A stretch of 64,000 bases of DNA from Procambarus clarkii (GCF_040958095.1 NC_091216.1:8106573-8170572); one strand, 5' to 3'; shown: positions 24,166 to 37,375, counted from the stretch's first letter. The notes: generated from the sequence alone by a model not told the origin. A program made the numbers and translations.

Positions 24166-24512
24166 TTTAGATAGTACATATTGTGATGATTGTCAATAGC
24201 CAGAATTCGTAAGTTCTTATCTTTTATACATTATTATACTTACTAGTAAGGTATTTTTTTAATAAATGAAGCTAATAGCAAACTTAAATATTCCTAGACC
24301 TAGTTAGCACGCATATGTACTGCGTTAGGCCTCAGATATTCTGTATTAGGCCTAGGAAGGTTAGGTTAAGTTAGTTTGTCAAAGCAACACAAGTATAAAA
24401 CAGTTTTCCGGTTTGTCCAACTCAATAGTTCAGATTTCTCCTTTGAAATTTTGTTGTACGTCGGTTTATATACCACTGTTACTATAAGTGCTACAAAAAC
24501 AGTAGGATGGGC
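24166..24512. other. Spacer interrupting the 27-bp array
   Basis: AT-rich sequence with ggttaggttaagttag-type words near 24,358. The same array resumes on both sides, so it is probably an insertion, but I cannot identify the element. Confidence 0.45.
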
Positions 24513-25960
24513 TCTATCATGCTGGCGATTGGAAGTTGTGTTATCATGCTGGTGATTGGTGGCAATGATGTCGTGGTGGTGATTGGTGTCATTATTATTA
24601 TGATGGTGACTGTTGGCAGTTATCATGCTGGTGGCAGTGTTATTATGCTGGTGATTAGTGGCAGTATTATCATGCTTGTGACTGGTGGCAGTATTATCAT
24701 GCTTGTGACTGGTGGCAGTGTTATGCTTGTTATTGGTGTCAGTGTTATTATGATTGTGAATTGTAGATGTGATATGCTAGTGCCTGGTAGCTGTGTTATC
24801 ATGCTAGTGATTGGTGGCAGTGTTATCATGATGGTGACTGGTAACAATGTTATCATGCTGATGATTGGTGGCAATGATGTGCTGATGATTGGTGGTTATC
24901 ATGTTGGTGACTAGTAGCTGTGTTATCATGCTGGTGATAGGTAGTTGTGTTATCACGCTGGTGATTGGTAGCTGTGTTATCATGCTGGTGATTGGTAGCT
25001 GTGTTATCATGCTGGTGATTGGTAGCTGTGTTATCATGCTGGTGATTGGTAGTTGTGTTATCTTGCTGGTGATTGATGGCAAGGTGGTCATGCTGGTAAT
25101 TGGTAGCAGTGTTATCTTGCTGGTGTTTGGTGTCCGTGCTATCATGCAGGTGATTGGTGGCAGTGTAATCATACCGTTGATTGGTGTCAGTGTTATGATG
25201 GTGACTAGCTGTGTTATCATGTTGGTGATTGGTAGTTGTGCTATCATGCTGGAGATTGGTGGCAATGATGTCGTGCTGGTAATTCATAGTTTTTATAGTT
25301 GTTATGCTGGTGATTAGTAGCTGTGTTATCATGAAACTGATTGGTGGAAATGTTATCATGCTGGTGATGTGTGGCAATGTTATCATTCTGGTGATTGGTG
25401 TCAGTGTTATCATGCTGGTGACTGATAGCCGCACTTATCATGCTGTTGATTAGTGGCAATGTTATCATGATGGTGACTGGTTGCAGTGTTATCATGCTGC
25501 TGATTGGTAGTGGTTTTATCATTCTGGGTGACTGATAGCTGTGTTATCATACTGGTGATTGGTGGCAGTGTTATCATGCCATTAATATGTGGCAGTGTTA
25601 TCATGCTGGTGATTGGTGGCAGTGTTATCATGCCATTAATATGTGGCAGTGTTATCATGCTGGTGATTGGTTGCTGTGTCAACATGCTGGTGTTTAGTAG
25701 CTGTGTTATCATGCTGGTGACTGATGACAGTGATATCAAGCAAGTGATTGTTAGTTGAGTTATCATGCTGGTGACTGGTTGCTGTATTATCATGCTCGTG
25801 ATTAGTAGCAGTGTTATGATGCTGGTGGTTGGTAGCTGTGTTATCATGCTGTTGATTGGTTGCAGTGTTATCATGCTTGTGATTGGTAGCATTGTTGTCG
25901 TGCTGGTGATTGGTAGTTGTGTTATCATCCTTGTGATTACTGGCAGTGCTGTGGGGAAAT

Positions 25961-27055
25961 CTACCGGTGATTGATTTGATTATATATTCAAGAAATTGTA
26001 TTTAATTGTATTTATTGCTTATGAGTGAACTGTATCTTATAATTTATTTTCACCAGTAAACTTCCCCTGGCACATCTTGTGGGGGGGGGGTCATATTTTA
26101 ATCTTACCATAAATAAACGGCAGATTTAATTATTTATGTGTTAAAATACTCAACTACGGGTAAGTTAAAATCTATATTACCTCATATGTTTTGTAGTGTT
26201 GGCTGGTCATCCCTCATCAGATTTCCCAGACACATGTACACCAGATATTAATGGCGTCTGGGTGGTCCTGGTGTGTCCCAGCTTAACTGTGTGCTCACAC
26301 TATACCTGGGGAAATGTTGCAACGTAATATCTATCAAGAACAGATATACTTCAATTGTGGCACATAATGCAAATTAATTCGAGACTCTTACCCTTGTGGG
26401 AGTTGTTGCCTGCCTTGTAACCATTAATCCTAGACACAGAATAATTGGCCAATAAATCTGAGCTAATAGACTAATCGAACTGTAGCACCGTCCTCTTGTC
26501 TTGCAAGTTGCGGAAACAAATAGTGACTATATTCCTTTGTTGTAAGTCACACTGCTTTCTAGAACTTGAAGGAAGAAATTTGTGTTGTGGGAGGCCCGTT
26601 CTGGTCGGACACAAGTTTCACCAACAACACTCTTACTGCCTGTGTTTACAATGGCCGCCTCTTTCTCCCTCCCCCCCCCCCCCTTAGCACGTCCAGAAAT
26701 CGTTCATTTTATTTTGAGAGAAGCGGCTTTTTTAGTATATTTGATAACTGATTATTATTGAATACATGATTATTAGCAATAATTTGTTTATTGCGTTACC
26801 AGTTCTGAGACTGGAAGATGTTTAGTCTAACATTAGTTAGAAACGTTTGAGAACGTTGTGTAACTAATCCAGGGTATATACCCTATTCTCTGTAATCTCT
26901 TTATGACTAACTAAAGTACTTATTTACTACTTGAACTACTGCAAATTAACAAGAGTTTATGACTGTTACATTAGAGTTTTTAAATTTTATGTGAAATTTC
27001 TCACATAATACCGGGGGAAAGGGGAAAACGGGGTCCAATGTTTAGGCATAGCAAA
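25961..27055. other. Spacer without recognised feature
   Basis: AT-rich. A ten-base G run occurs near 26,082 and a C run near 26,670. No coding or RNA signature that I can support. Confidence 0.5.
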
Positions 27056-27059
27056 CACT

Positions 27060-29330
27060 TCATTGCTCTTCTTCAGATTTATGGCAATATTGTTTTAAGT
27101 TTTATTTTGCCACAGTTTGTACCCGGCTAACAACTCTCTTACATCCTTTACGCGAATGCTCACGTAAGACATTTTACTGTTGTTATTTTGCACCCACTGT
27201 AGTACTGCCTCATTATCTGACCATACCACCATTACTTCAAAATAAATGTTAATTAAGGTTTGGTCCGATAATGAACCAATATTTCTCCTAGCAGTAGGGC
27301 AGTTAACTCCAGTTGTGGCAATGGCCGTTTCATCAACGGTGCCACCCTGGCTTTTGATAAAAGTAAATTTGCTTGCTCATCTGTTACTAGGTAGGCTAAT
27401 GTACCGTAATCCTTTCCTGAGGTATAACAGAACACATGTTGCTTTACTGGTTGATTTTGATGTACTGTGTTCTGAGGGAACTTGATAGACTCTAGGATAC
27501 TTAGATCCCTCACTAGCCCCTGCCACTTTCCTTGTAAAGCAGGTGTTAGTGGATCATCCCAGTTTATCTTCTCTTGCCAGCATTCCTGCATTACAAACTT
27601 TCCATTTATCATTATTGGATTTAGTCCCAAGGGTTCAAAGGGTTTGCTGTCTTGGGATAGTAGTTTCCTCATTGTTAGGATGGTGGTTTCTGGCTCCACT
27701 GATTTTATTGTTAATTGGTCAAATGTTGTTTACCATGTTGTTCGACTCCTAATACTTTCATCTTCTGAGGTACTTGGTAGTCGGGAAATTCTGACTCAAT
27801 CAATTAATTCAATTTTACATTATTGGAGGCCCAAATCTGGAGAGGCATATTTGCTCCCAACAACTCTCAATATTCCTCATTATATATCTTAAGCAGTTCC
27901 TTTTCACTGCTGGTTGATCCTTGGAAGTTGTCTACATACAGATTATCGCTAATTTCAGTTTAATTTGGGCGATTGGACTTCTTCAAATGCATGTCTAAGG
28001 TTGCTTGAAGCACCAATGGTGAAGAAGCAGCTCCAAACAAAACTGAAGAAAATCTGTATGTGATTAATTCACTATTTGGATCACTAAGATCCCTTATCCA
28101 TAGGACCTTGGTGTGATTTCGGTTCTCTTTTTGGAGGCCTACCCTATGGAATGCCTTACTTATATCGGCCATGTATGCATAAGTCCCTATGTGGAACTTT
28201 AAAGCATGTCGTTCAGCCTATGTGTCAGGCTAGGGCCAGTTTGAATGCAATCATTCAAGGAGACACTATTCTGCTTGGTCTTAGCACTGCAGTTAAATAC
28301 TGTCTTCAGTAGAGAAAGTGGCTAATTTTTTCATTGCTGCATGGTGCGGCAAATAGGGTCTTTCCTTGGGGCCATCATTGGTTTCAACTTCGATAAATTT
28401 GTTATCGATTTGTTGTTGCATTATGTCAAGGTACAGTTTCAGGTTCTCAGGTTATCTGTTTAAGCACAACACTTAAGACCTTAACTGATTTTTTGCCATG
28501 AAATGATTTACTGTCAACTGAGGATGATTCAGCTACCATGATAGCCTGACCCAATATTGAAAAATCTCCTGGTAGACAACTGAGTCCAGGTATTGTTTGT
28601 ATGTCCAATCATCTGGACTAGGTTGTTCAGGGACGATGCCTAAGATGGCTCGAGCCCATATTATATGTACAGGTGGATCAAGCTCATCCTTGGAAATTAC
28701 TCTAAACTTAAGTGGTGACTGTTTTCCGCCTAGTCACACAACCTAGTTTGTCCAGTGATAAATTTATGGTAATAGTCTGCACCTCCCTGGAATCCAATGT
28801 TGGAGAGGTGACTAAATACTATTTTGTTATCAGCCAACTTAATTCCCTTTTCTTGTAGGAATTTGGCAGTTTTCCCAAGACCATGAACATACAGGTCAGA
28901 TGGGATTTTGTCTACTACAATTGCCTGTACAATTCGTGCATAAAAGCCTAAACGTACTAATGATTGGACAACTTTGTAGACTTGGGGTACTGTGTTGGTC
29001 ATGAACCCTGTTATATTTAGTTTTACCTGTGCAACAGGTTATAATTTTAAGTTATCTGCCACTTCTTTTATGATAAATTTTTGGGGGGACCCTGGGTCAA
29101 ATAACGCACGGGTGTTAACCTTGGCCATTCTGTTTTTTTATGGTAAGTAAGGCAGTTGGTAAAGTCGCATTATTCTTACACTTTGTCGATAGGACACTTA
29201 TATCCCATCATACTTTGTATTTCTGGATGGTAATGGAAGTCTCTTCCTCCACCTTGGTATTGGGGGACTTTAATTTCATGTCCTCACACAGTACTGAATG
29301 GTGCTGACCCTAATTGCACATGTTGCAGGT
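27060..29330 (-). pseudogene. BEL/Pao polyprotein remnant: protease region, RT, RNase H (broken)
   Basis: Read on the minus strand: 29,002-28,730 carries the end of the BEL/Pao aspartic-protease-like region with GGADYYHKFITG. 28,172-27,960 carries RT blocks ADISKAFHRVGL and SVLFGAASSPLVLQATLDMH. 27,699-27,253 carries the post-RT connection (PFEPLGLNPIMI) and RNase H start (KARVAPLMKRPLPQLELTAL). About 27,230-27,070 carries the QWVQNNNS block. This is the same family as the remnant at 4.65-7.8 kb, in opposite orientation. Frameshifts and stops interrupt it, and I see no integrase or gag. It might still have LTR sequence in 29.3-30.5 kb, which I could not show. Confidence 0.8.
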
Positions 29331-30540
29331 GCGCATTTGGGTTGTACAGATATTGGTGTTATGTGACCTGAGACACCTTGTGTATTTATGCAACTCCTTG
29401 AGTCACTTTACATGTGTAGTACGATCAATGGGAGAGATGGATCTTTTAGTACATTATTGCTTTCATGTATGCTTGTATGAACTAACTTCGTTAATCGATG
29501 TCCAAAGTGTGTCATCTTGGATGTCTGTAAACTCGTCTTTCCGAGAGGAGTCCCAAGAGGTCAAAAGATGTGGCCTGAGTCGTCGGGAAGTCGTGCAATG
29601 CAGAATGCACACTCAGATTACCAGGGGGGAGGGTACACTTTCCAGAGGGGGACATTTTTGCTACAAGGTGGTATTGGAGGGGGTGAGAATAGGCTCTCCT
29701 TCCCCCAAAACAGTTAGAAAGTGACCACAGGATTACCCCATACCCCTCGAATACAGTGGACTATTGTGTTGGAAGGAGGGGGGCAAACACGACGCCACGC
29801 GAAGCAACAGGTACCAGACCCAATGGAAACTGAGTATGGAAAGCATGGAGAAGTCTACGGCCATGATTGGCAAACAGGAGATGACGTCACAAAATTCTGG
29901 CGGCCGCCTGAAGCGGCAAGACCAGCCTCGGTCGAAGAACACGAGGGGAAGCAGCAGCTGCTATTTTTTATAGCTGATATTTCCCTTGTTCTAGAGTATT
30001 AGTATACCTTAACACCAGTAATTACACCAGACCCGAATCACTGGCTAATTACAGGTTACAAGAGGATCTTACTTCGTACTGGAATAAGGAATTAATGAGG
30101 AAAAACGACGGTCCAGAGCACACCAAGACGACGTGTGTGGACGCAAAGTGTTAGCAGGGTGAAGGTCACTTAAGTAAGGTGTCACGTGCAACACTATGGG
30201 AAGAGTGTTGAGTAAACCGTTTAAGGAAGAGACTGTCGGATCACGTGTGCTCGCATTTTAATTTAGTGGTAAGACTCGGTCACATGTGAGTCTGAAAGAG
30301 AATTGATTGTCCATCAAGCAGTGAACATCTTAAGGAACAATCAAGTGTTAATAGCTCAGTAGCGATAACGAACCAGTTGGTGTTTTCGTGATAGTGTGGA
30401 AGAAGAGGAATAACTTCCTCTCCTGAGGCAGTGTGGGGCGGATGTGTACTCGCCGAACAGAAAATGGGAGGTATGGGTGTGGGGAAACACGCCACCTGTG
30501 TTCTCACCTAGTTGCACTCTCCTATTTGTGCTTGCGGGGG
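29331..30540. other. Spacer, possibly decayed BEL/Pao 5' sequence
   Basis: Short open frames only (up to 136 codons) without recognisable domains. The base composition is less AT-rich than the neighbours. No repeat unit recognised. Confidence 0.45.
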
Positions 30541-31830
30541 TTAAACTTTGGCTCATTGGTCCCGCCTCTCAACCGTCAATCAACTGGTGTACAGGTTCCT
30601 GAGCCTACTGGAATCTATCATATCTACATTTGAAACTGTGTGGAGTCAGCCTCCACCATATCACTGCTTAATGCATTCCATCTGTTAACTACTCTGACAC
30701 TGAAAAAATTATTTCTAATGTCGCTGTGGTGCATCTGGGTACTACATTTCCACCTGTGTCCTCTTGTTCGCGTTCCACCAGTGCTAAAGAGTTTGTCTTT
30801 GTCCATCCTTTCAATTCCTCTGAGAATTTTGTAGTGGTTATTATGTTTTCCCCTTAGTCTTCTGTTTTCCAGCAATGTGAGGTTCAGCTCCCTTAACCTT
30901 TCTTCGTAGCTCATACCTCTCAGTTCCGGTAGAGGTATAAACCCATGCTGGTGGTGTGTTACAAAGCTATTTCACTCCAGATGTTCTACGAGCCTTTTTC
31001 TAATGATCCTCTTCATCACCTTGCATGAGATACAAGTTTGAGAAACTGGCCTGCAGTTCAGCGCCTCTTGCCTGTCACCCTTTTTGTATATTGGAACTAC
31101 ATTACCTGTCTTGCAGCTTTCCGTAGGTCTCCTCTTTCCAGTAACCTGTTATAAACCATAAAGAGTGGCACACTCAGTGCCTCTGTACCTCCTTTTACTA
31201 TCAACAGTGAGATTCTGTCAGGCCCAACAGCCTTTGTCACATTTAGCTCCAACAGATTCCTTTTAACCTCATCACTTGTGAGGTCAAATTCCTCCAAGGC
31301 TGCTTGGTTTGCCTCCACATTTAGTGCAGGGACTTCTCCTTGTTCTATTGTGAAGACCTCCTGGAATCTCATGTTGAGTTCCTCAACAAGATACACCTCA
31401 GAGGTGTATCTGTATACAGAGGTGTACATATACACCTCTGTGTATCTGTTCTCCCCTTTTCTCAGTTTCATCACTTGTTCCTTCACTGCTATTTTCCTTC
31501 TGATGTGGCTGTGAATCAGTTTAAGTCGGGTCTTAACTTTACTCATGATGTCATTTTCATACTGTCTCTCTGCTTCTCTCCTCACTCTGAGGTACTCATT
31601 TCTTGCCTTTTGATATCTCTTCCTGCTCTCTGGTGTTCTGTTATTCCGGTAGTTTCTCCGTGTTCTTTTACTCAATTGCCTCGCTACCATACATTCCTGA
31701 TTGAATCATGGATTCTTCTGTTGCTTTTCATTTTCTCTTTTTGGGCCGGGATAAACCTGTTTGCAGATTCCTGGCACTTCTGGGTGACATAATCCACCTA
31801 TGTGATTAGAAGTGTGTGGTTTGATTGTAC
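30541..31830 (-). mobile_element. LINE remnant with internal deletion, reverse strand
   Basis: Minus-strand 31,690-31,097 encodes the linker and RT start: an Arg/Lys-rich helical region, then KAVGPDRISLLIVKGG. This continues (31,085-30,960) as VVPIYKKGDRQEALNCRPVS, which is RT block 1-2. The palm with its catalytic Asp residues is missing. Sequence then jumps to the C-terminal part (30,914-30,624) with YEERLRELNLTLLENRR and WNALSS. The same family is at 18,502 and 37,633. An unusual duplicated acacctctg stretch near 31,400-31,440 lies in the frame. Confidence 0.8.
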
Positions 31831-32275
31831 ATCAATTGGGACTGTGAGTGAATGTTGCAGATTATGCTAGAGCTATTGAGGGTCATGTCAAGGTGATTTG
31901 GCCAGCTCGTGTGTTGCAACACCGTAAACCAGGAATTATCATAGAACATCTGGATAGCTGGAGGTTGAAACCTCATTCAATATTGTTGATACAGTATTGG
32001 GTTTCCCTTGCTAAATTCTAGTCTCCTGCCACCCGGAGACATCATCAGCGACAACTGTGAAAGAGCGTGACAGGTGTGAAATTGAAAGTGAGTACTATCA
32101 GCCGGGTTAATTACCCCTATGCACATATTATTTTGGTACTTAATCACCCAATCTGGTGCTTAATCACCGGATCATCAGAGAATTACCTTGCAACGAGTTT
32201 GTTCTGTCTAGGGATCCAATGAGGCTTTGAAAGTGTAATCAATCGGTGACATCGCCTCAAAACTTCCTTTAACCT
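31831..32275. other. Spacer without recognised feature
   Basis: No ORF or repeat that I can assign between the LINE remnant and the Penelope-like element. Confidence 0.5.
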
Positions 32276-32279
32276 CAAA

Positions 32280-33043
32280 CTAAGACAGCTCTCCAGTCTT
32301 CGTCCTCCTGACTTTGATCTCATTAAACGTTTCCGTGTCATCTGCCCTTTTCTTCCTTATTTCTATGGTCTTCCTAAGACTCATAAACTTGGTGTTCCTC
32401 TTCGTCCTATCATTTCTTCACGGGGCTCTGTCAGCTATCCTCTTGCCTTTTGGCTCGCTAAAGCTCTCACGCCTTACCTTGGCACTTTTTCTCCTGCTCA
32501 CTTTCGTCATTCTCAGGACTTCAGAGAAAGACTGTGCATGCAGCCCTCTTGTAATATGTCTAGTCTTGAGACTTGATGACTCTCTGTTCATTAATGTTCT
32601 GCTCGATGACGTTCTCTCTTTCCTTAGACAGAAGGCGACTGAGGGCCTTCTTCCTCTCCCATCCCCCACTGACGTTTTCCTCGAACTCATTAGACTCTAA
32701 CTCTTTCTCTTTCAACGGTAAATATTACACTCTAACTTTCGGTGTCGCTATGGGTTCCCCTCTCTCCCCTGTTCTTGCTAATTTCTACATGGAATACTTC
32801 GAAACTGTTCTTCTTCCTTCTATTGATACTCGTCCCTCTCTCTGGCTTTGCTATGTTGATGACATTTTTGCTTTATGGCCTCATGACCTTAGTCTTTTCC
32901 AGCCTTCCCTCTCCTCTCTTAACAACCTGGCTCCTTCTATCCATTTCAAAGTTGAATGGGAATCTAATTCCCTCCTTCGTTTTCTTGACGTTCACGTTCG
33001 CTGCTCTGTGTCTAGGTTCACTTTCTCTATCTACCGCAAACCC
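32280..33043 (+). pseudogene. Penelope-like reverse transcriptase (broken)
   Basis: Conceptual reading gives LRPPDFDLIKRFRVICP, then YGLPKTHKLGVPLRPIIS, the signature linker of Penelope-like RTs. After a frame change it gives GVAMGSPLSPVLANFYMEYF and the catalytic box YVDDIFALW near 32,860, then FLDVHV and IYRKPC. At least two frame changes (near 32,570 and 32,700) break the protein. Both catalytic Asp codons in YVDD are retained. Confidence 0.85.
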
Positions 33044-34120
33044 TGTCGGAAAACCCGACACCATTTACTAATATCAATTCAACAGGCAGATAATATTGCT
33101 GCTGCGTTGTATAAACAAGTTACCCCATACAAAATGTAGCTTGTAGTGGAATTTTCCGTCAATAGAAAACGGGATATCATTGCCACATACTATTATAAAT
33201 TCACCAACTATTCTGTTGGGAATTATTCTTAAATACATTAGTCTTTGGACTTTTACCATCATAAAACATCTCATTTGAATTAACTTAATTATCAGTATCA
33301 AAATAAAGTAAATGTGACCCTTCTATCACTTACTGACATCTCTACAAAGTGAGGGAGGCGTGAGTGAGGAGGAAGGGGTCAGCCATTGTTGTTAAGACCA
33401 GAGGCGCAGTGGAGCAAATTCCGCTCCTATAATTTCTCTTGGACGAAGTGTGACGGAGATCAGAGTAGTGGTTTTCCATCATCAACACGCTGTAAACATA
33501 ATCAAGGAAAGTGTCTTACCGAAACCCGTTTATCTAATCATTTTTGGCCATTAATGTTAGGTAGATATTGGGCGAACCGGTTAGAATGCGAACCCGCCTC
33601 ATACTTAATTAAGACTTGGTCCTTATGATTTAATATACAGTGTTTTCTCTGATATAGCTGTCATATATTAGGATTCTGGCTTTACAGCTAGCGCCCTTTG
33701 ACAGGAACAAGAAGAGGAAGCACGACTTGATACATCAATACAAGACTTACTGGGTGATGGAAGCTTACTGGGAATACAAGACTTACTGGGTGATGGAAGC
33801 TAGCCTCAATCGAGGATAATTTGGTGTCTACATCCTAGTTATACCTGGTGGACTAAGGCTGCTGTACAATAAGATAAGGAACCTCCTCAATGCATACTAA
33901 TATATGTAGTAAATACTGTAGTTTGATTGGCTGCATATATATAAATTTAATATAACCCCCCCCCCCTAATGTGTAAGGATCGATTTGTGAGATTATTGCA
34001 GAAATACAGTCCACTTAACATCATACCAATTGCTATCGAAATATATAAATTAACGTAAATATCAATTCTATATAAATTCATATAAATTAAATAAATATAA
34101 ATCTCACAGGTCGGTTCCCA
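33044..34120. mobile_element. Solo-LTR-like insertion, 1,077 bp
   Basis: Begins tgtcggaaaacccgacac and ends ggtcggttccca, i.e. TG...CA. It is flanked on both sides by caaaccc (33,037-33,043 and 34,121-34,127), a direct repeat expected of a target duplication; LTR elements usually make 4-6 bp, so part of the seven may be chance. It splits a Penelope-like pol whose two halves adjoin once it is removed. It has no ORF. Its first bases resemble the array/insert junction at 16,643. It contains an internal direct repeat (acttactgggtgatggaagct twice near 33,745-33,800). Confidence 0.75.
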
Positions 34121-34775
34121 CAAACCCATGCATGTACATTCACTTCTGTTCCTACCATCCTCCTTCCGTTAAGAAAAGTGTCCTCGTCTCTCTCTTCCTC
34201 CGCACTCTACGCATCAGCGACCCTTAGTTTCTTGATTCTGAAATTGCATTTGTCTACAAATCATTCTCTCGCCTTGGTTACTCTTTGCATTTTATCAACT
34301 GTGTCTATTCTGAAGCTAAACGAAATTTCTTTCATCCTAAACCTGCTTCCAACGCTAGTAGCACTGTACTATGCCTTCCCTTCATATCTGAACTCAAAAC
34401 CTTTATAATACCTTTCGTCCTCTTGACATAAAGCTCGCCTTTCGACAAACTAACACACTTCGTAGCAATCTAGTTCACACTGCTCCTTCTGCTTCTAATG
34501 CTGCTGGTGTTTACTCTATTTCTTGTTCGTCTTGTCCTCTCCAATACTTTGGCGAAACTGGCCGTACACTTAATGGCAGACTTAAAGAACACAAAAGAAG
34601 TGTTAAGTCTGCAGACACAAACAATGCTCTCTTCTGCCATGTTATGGATCTTATCATCCTATTGATTAGTCTTCCTCCAAAATAATCTTTCCTTCCTCTA
34701 CTCTACACAGACGCCGTCTTGTTGAGTCGGCTCTAATACACAACGTACCCAACATGAACTTGAGTCCTGGCTTGA
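34121..34775 (+). pseudogene. Penelope-like GIY-YIG endonuclease part (broken)
   Basis: After the insertion the frame reads SVLVSLFLRTLRISDP, then FVYKSFSRLGYSLHFI, an inter-domain region common in Penelope-like elements. The GIY-YIG nuclease follows at about 34,505-34,640, with GVYSISCSSCPLQYFGETGR, RLKEHKRSV and NALFCHV. The C-terminal RRLVESALIHN segment follows. Frame changes around 34,215 and 34,650 break it. The domain would nick target DNA in an active element. Confidence 0.85.
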
Positions 34776-36345
34776 GTCCTGGCCTGTGAGGCGCCGCCTG
34801 GGAGCCGCAGCCTGTGAGGCGCCGCCTGGGAGCCGCAGCCTGTGAGGCGCCGCCTGGGAGCCGCAGCCTGTGAGGCGCCGCCTGGGAGCCGCAGCCTGGG
34901 AGCCGCAGCCTGTGAGCCGCAGCCTGTGAGGCGCCGCCTGGGAGCCGCAGCCTGTGAGGCGCCGCCTGGGAGCCGCAGCCTGTGAGGCGCCGCCTGGGAG
35001 CCGCAGCCTGTGAGGCGCCGCCTGGGAGCCGCAGCCTGTGAGGCGCCGCCTGGGAGCCGCAGCCTGTGAGGCGCCGCCTGGGAGCCGCAGCCTGTGAGGC
35101 GCCGCCTGGGAGCCGCAGCCTGTGAGGCGCCGCCTGGGAGCCGCAGCCTGTGAGGCGCCTCCTGGGAGCCGCAGCCTGTGAGGCGCCTCCTGGGAGCCGC
35201 AGCCTGTGAGGCGCCGCCTGGGAGCCGCAGCCTGTGAGGCGCCGCCTGGGAGCCGCAGCCTGTGAGGCGCCGCCTGGGAGCCGCAGCCTGTGAGGCGCCG
35301 CCTGGGAGCCGCAGCCTGTGAGGCGCCGCCTGGGAGCCGCAGCCTGTGAGGCGCCGCCTGGGAGCCGCAGCCTGTGAGGCGCCGCCTGGGAGCCGCAGCC
35401 TGTGAGGCGCCGCCTGGGAGCCGCAGCCTGTGAGGCGCCGCCTGGGAGCCGCAGCCTGTGAGGCGCCTCCTGGGAGCCGCAGCCTGTGAGGCGCCGCCTG
35501 GGAGCCGCAGCCTGTGAGGCGCCGCCTGGGAGCCGCAGCCTGTGAGGCGCCTCCTGGGAGCCGCAGCCTGTGAGGCGCCGCCTGGGAGCCGCAGCCTGTG
35601 AGGCGCCTCCTGGGAGCCGCAGCCTGTGAGGCGCCGCCTGGGAGCCGCAGCCTGTGAGGCGCCTCCTGGGAGCCGCAGCCTGTGAGGCGCCGCCTGGGAG
35701 CCGCAGCCTGTGAGGCGCCTCCTGGGAGCCGCAGCCTGTGAGGCGCCTCCTGGGAGCCGCAGCCTGTGAGGCGCCTCCTGGGAGCCGCAGCCTGTGAGGC
35801 GCCTCCTGGGAGCCGCAGCCTGTGAGGCGCCGCCTGGGAGCCGCAGCCTGTGAGGCGCCGCCTGGGAGCCGCAGCCTGTGAGGCGCAGTCTGTGAGACGC
35901 AGTCTGTGAGACGCAGTCTGTGAGACGCAGTCTGTGAGACGCAGTGTGTGAGTCGCAGTCTGTGAGACGCAGCCTGTGAGACGCAGCCTGTGAGACGCAG
36001 CCTGTGAGACGCAGCCTATGAGACGCAGCCTGTGAGGCGCCGACTGGGAGACGCAGTCTGTGAGTCGCAGTCTGTGAGACGCAGCCTGTGAGTGGCAGTC
36101 TATGAGCCGCAGCCTGTGAGACGCAGCCTGTGAGACGCAGCCTGTGAGACGCAGCCTGTGAGACGCAGCCTGTGAGACGCAGACTGTGAGACGCAGACTG
36201 TGAGTCGCAGTCTGTGAGCCGCAGCCTGTGAGGCGCCGACTGGGAGCCGCAGCCTGTGAGACGCAGCCTGTGAGACGCAGCCTGTGAGTCGCAGCCTGTG
36301 AGTCGTAGTCTGTGAGCCGCAGCCTGTGAGACGCAGCCTTTGAGA
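34776..36345. repeat. 28-bp dimeric minisatellite built on a 14-bp unit
   Basis: About 34,790-35,880 is a homogeneous 28-bp array (gagccgcagcctgtgaggcg core, about 39 copies). It consists of two diverged 14-mers, agccgcagcctgtg and aggcgccgcctggg. From 35,880 to 36,345 the period is 14 bp, with mixed variants (agacgcagcctgtg, agtcgcagtctgtg and others). The 28-mer therefore looks like a higher-order dimer amplified from the monomeric edge. The 550-codon minus-strand frames are read-through. Confidence 0.95.
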
Positions 36346-37373
36346 CCACAACCCAAATATACGGTGTTGAGTCATATATAAATGGGGGTGGGGGGGGGGG
36401 AAACACAGCCGGGGCGGCGACCGATGCTTCTTGCCAAGTTGGGAAATGGCCTCGTTAAAGTCCTCAGAGCCGCTCATTAGTACCGCTCAGAGTCCCTCCT
36501 TGACGATATCTGACGACACCCTCGTTACCTCCTCCTGGCCACACTCACCATCCTTACCTCCTGGCCACACTCACCATCGTTACCTCCTGGCCACACTCAC
36601 CATCGTTACCTCCTGGCCACACTCACCATCGTTACCTCCTGGCCACACTCACCATCCTTACCTCCTGGCCACACTCACCATCGTTACCTCCTGGCCACAC
36701 TCACCATCCTTACCTCCTGGCCACACTCACCATCCTTACCTCCTGGCCACACTCACCATCCTTACCTCCTGGCCACACTCACCATCCTTACCTCCTGGCC
36801 ACACTCACCATCCTTACCTCCTGGCCACACTCACCATCCTTACCTCCTGGCCACACTCACCATCGTTACCTCCTGGTCACACTCACCATTGTTACCTCCT
36901 GGCCACACTCACCATCGTTACCTCCTGGCCACACTCACCATTGTTACCTCCTGGCCACACTCACCATCGTTACTTCCTGGCCACACTCACCATTGTTACC
37001 TCCTGGCCACACTCACCATCGTTACCTCCTGGCCACACTCACCATCGTTACCTCCTGGCCACACTCACCATTGTTACCTCCTGGCCACATTCATCATCGT
37101 TACCTCCTGGCCACACTCACCATTGTTACCTCCTGGCCACACTCACCATCGTTACCTCCTGGCCACATTCATCATCGTTACTTCCTGGCCACACTCACCA
37201 TTGTTACCTCCTGGCCACACTCACCATCGTTACCTCCTGGCCACACTCACCATCGTTACCTCCTGGCCACACTCACCATTGTTACCTCCTGGCCACATTC
37301 ATCATCGTTACCTCCTGGCCACACTCACCATTGTTACCTCCTGGCCACACTCACCATTGTTACCTCCTGGCCA

Positions 37374-37375
<2 letters not shown>

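Larger units (their letters stand above)
32280..34775 (+). mobile_element. Penelope-like retroelement (RT plus GIY-YIG), interrupted
   Basis: RT motifs lie at 32,280-33,043 and the endonuclease at 34,121-34,775, in the order typical of Penelope-like elements. A TG...CA element of 1,077 bp (33,044-34,120) with direct flanking repeats interrupts it. The 3' end runs directly into the 28-bp minisatellite at about 34,776. Frameshifts indicate it is inactive. Confidence 0.85.

Noticed and set aside
26070-26690. G and C homopolymer runs as regulatory sites
   Set aside because: Isolated homopolymers without context; they may be slippage or sequencing effects.
34698-36406. Two minus-strand frames of about 550 codons
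   Set aside because: Read-through of the 28/14-bp array; two frames give the same repeated peptide pattern in permuted form.
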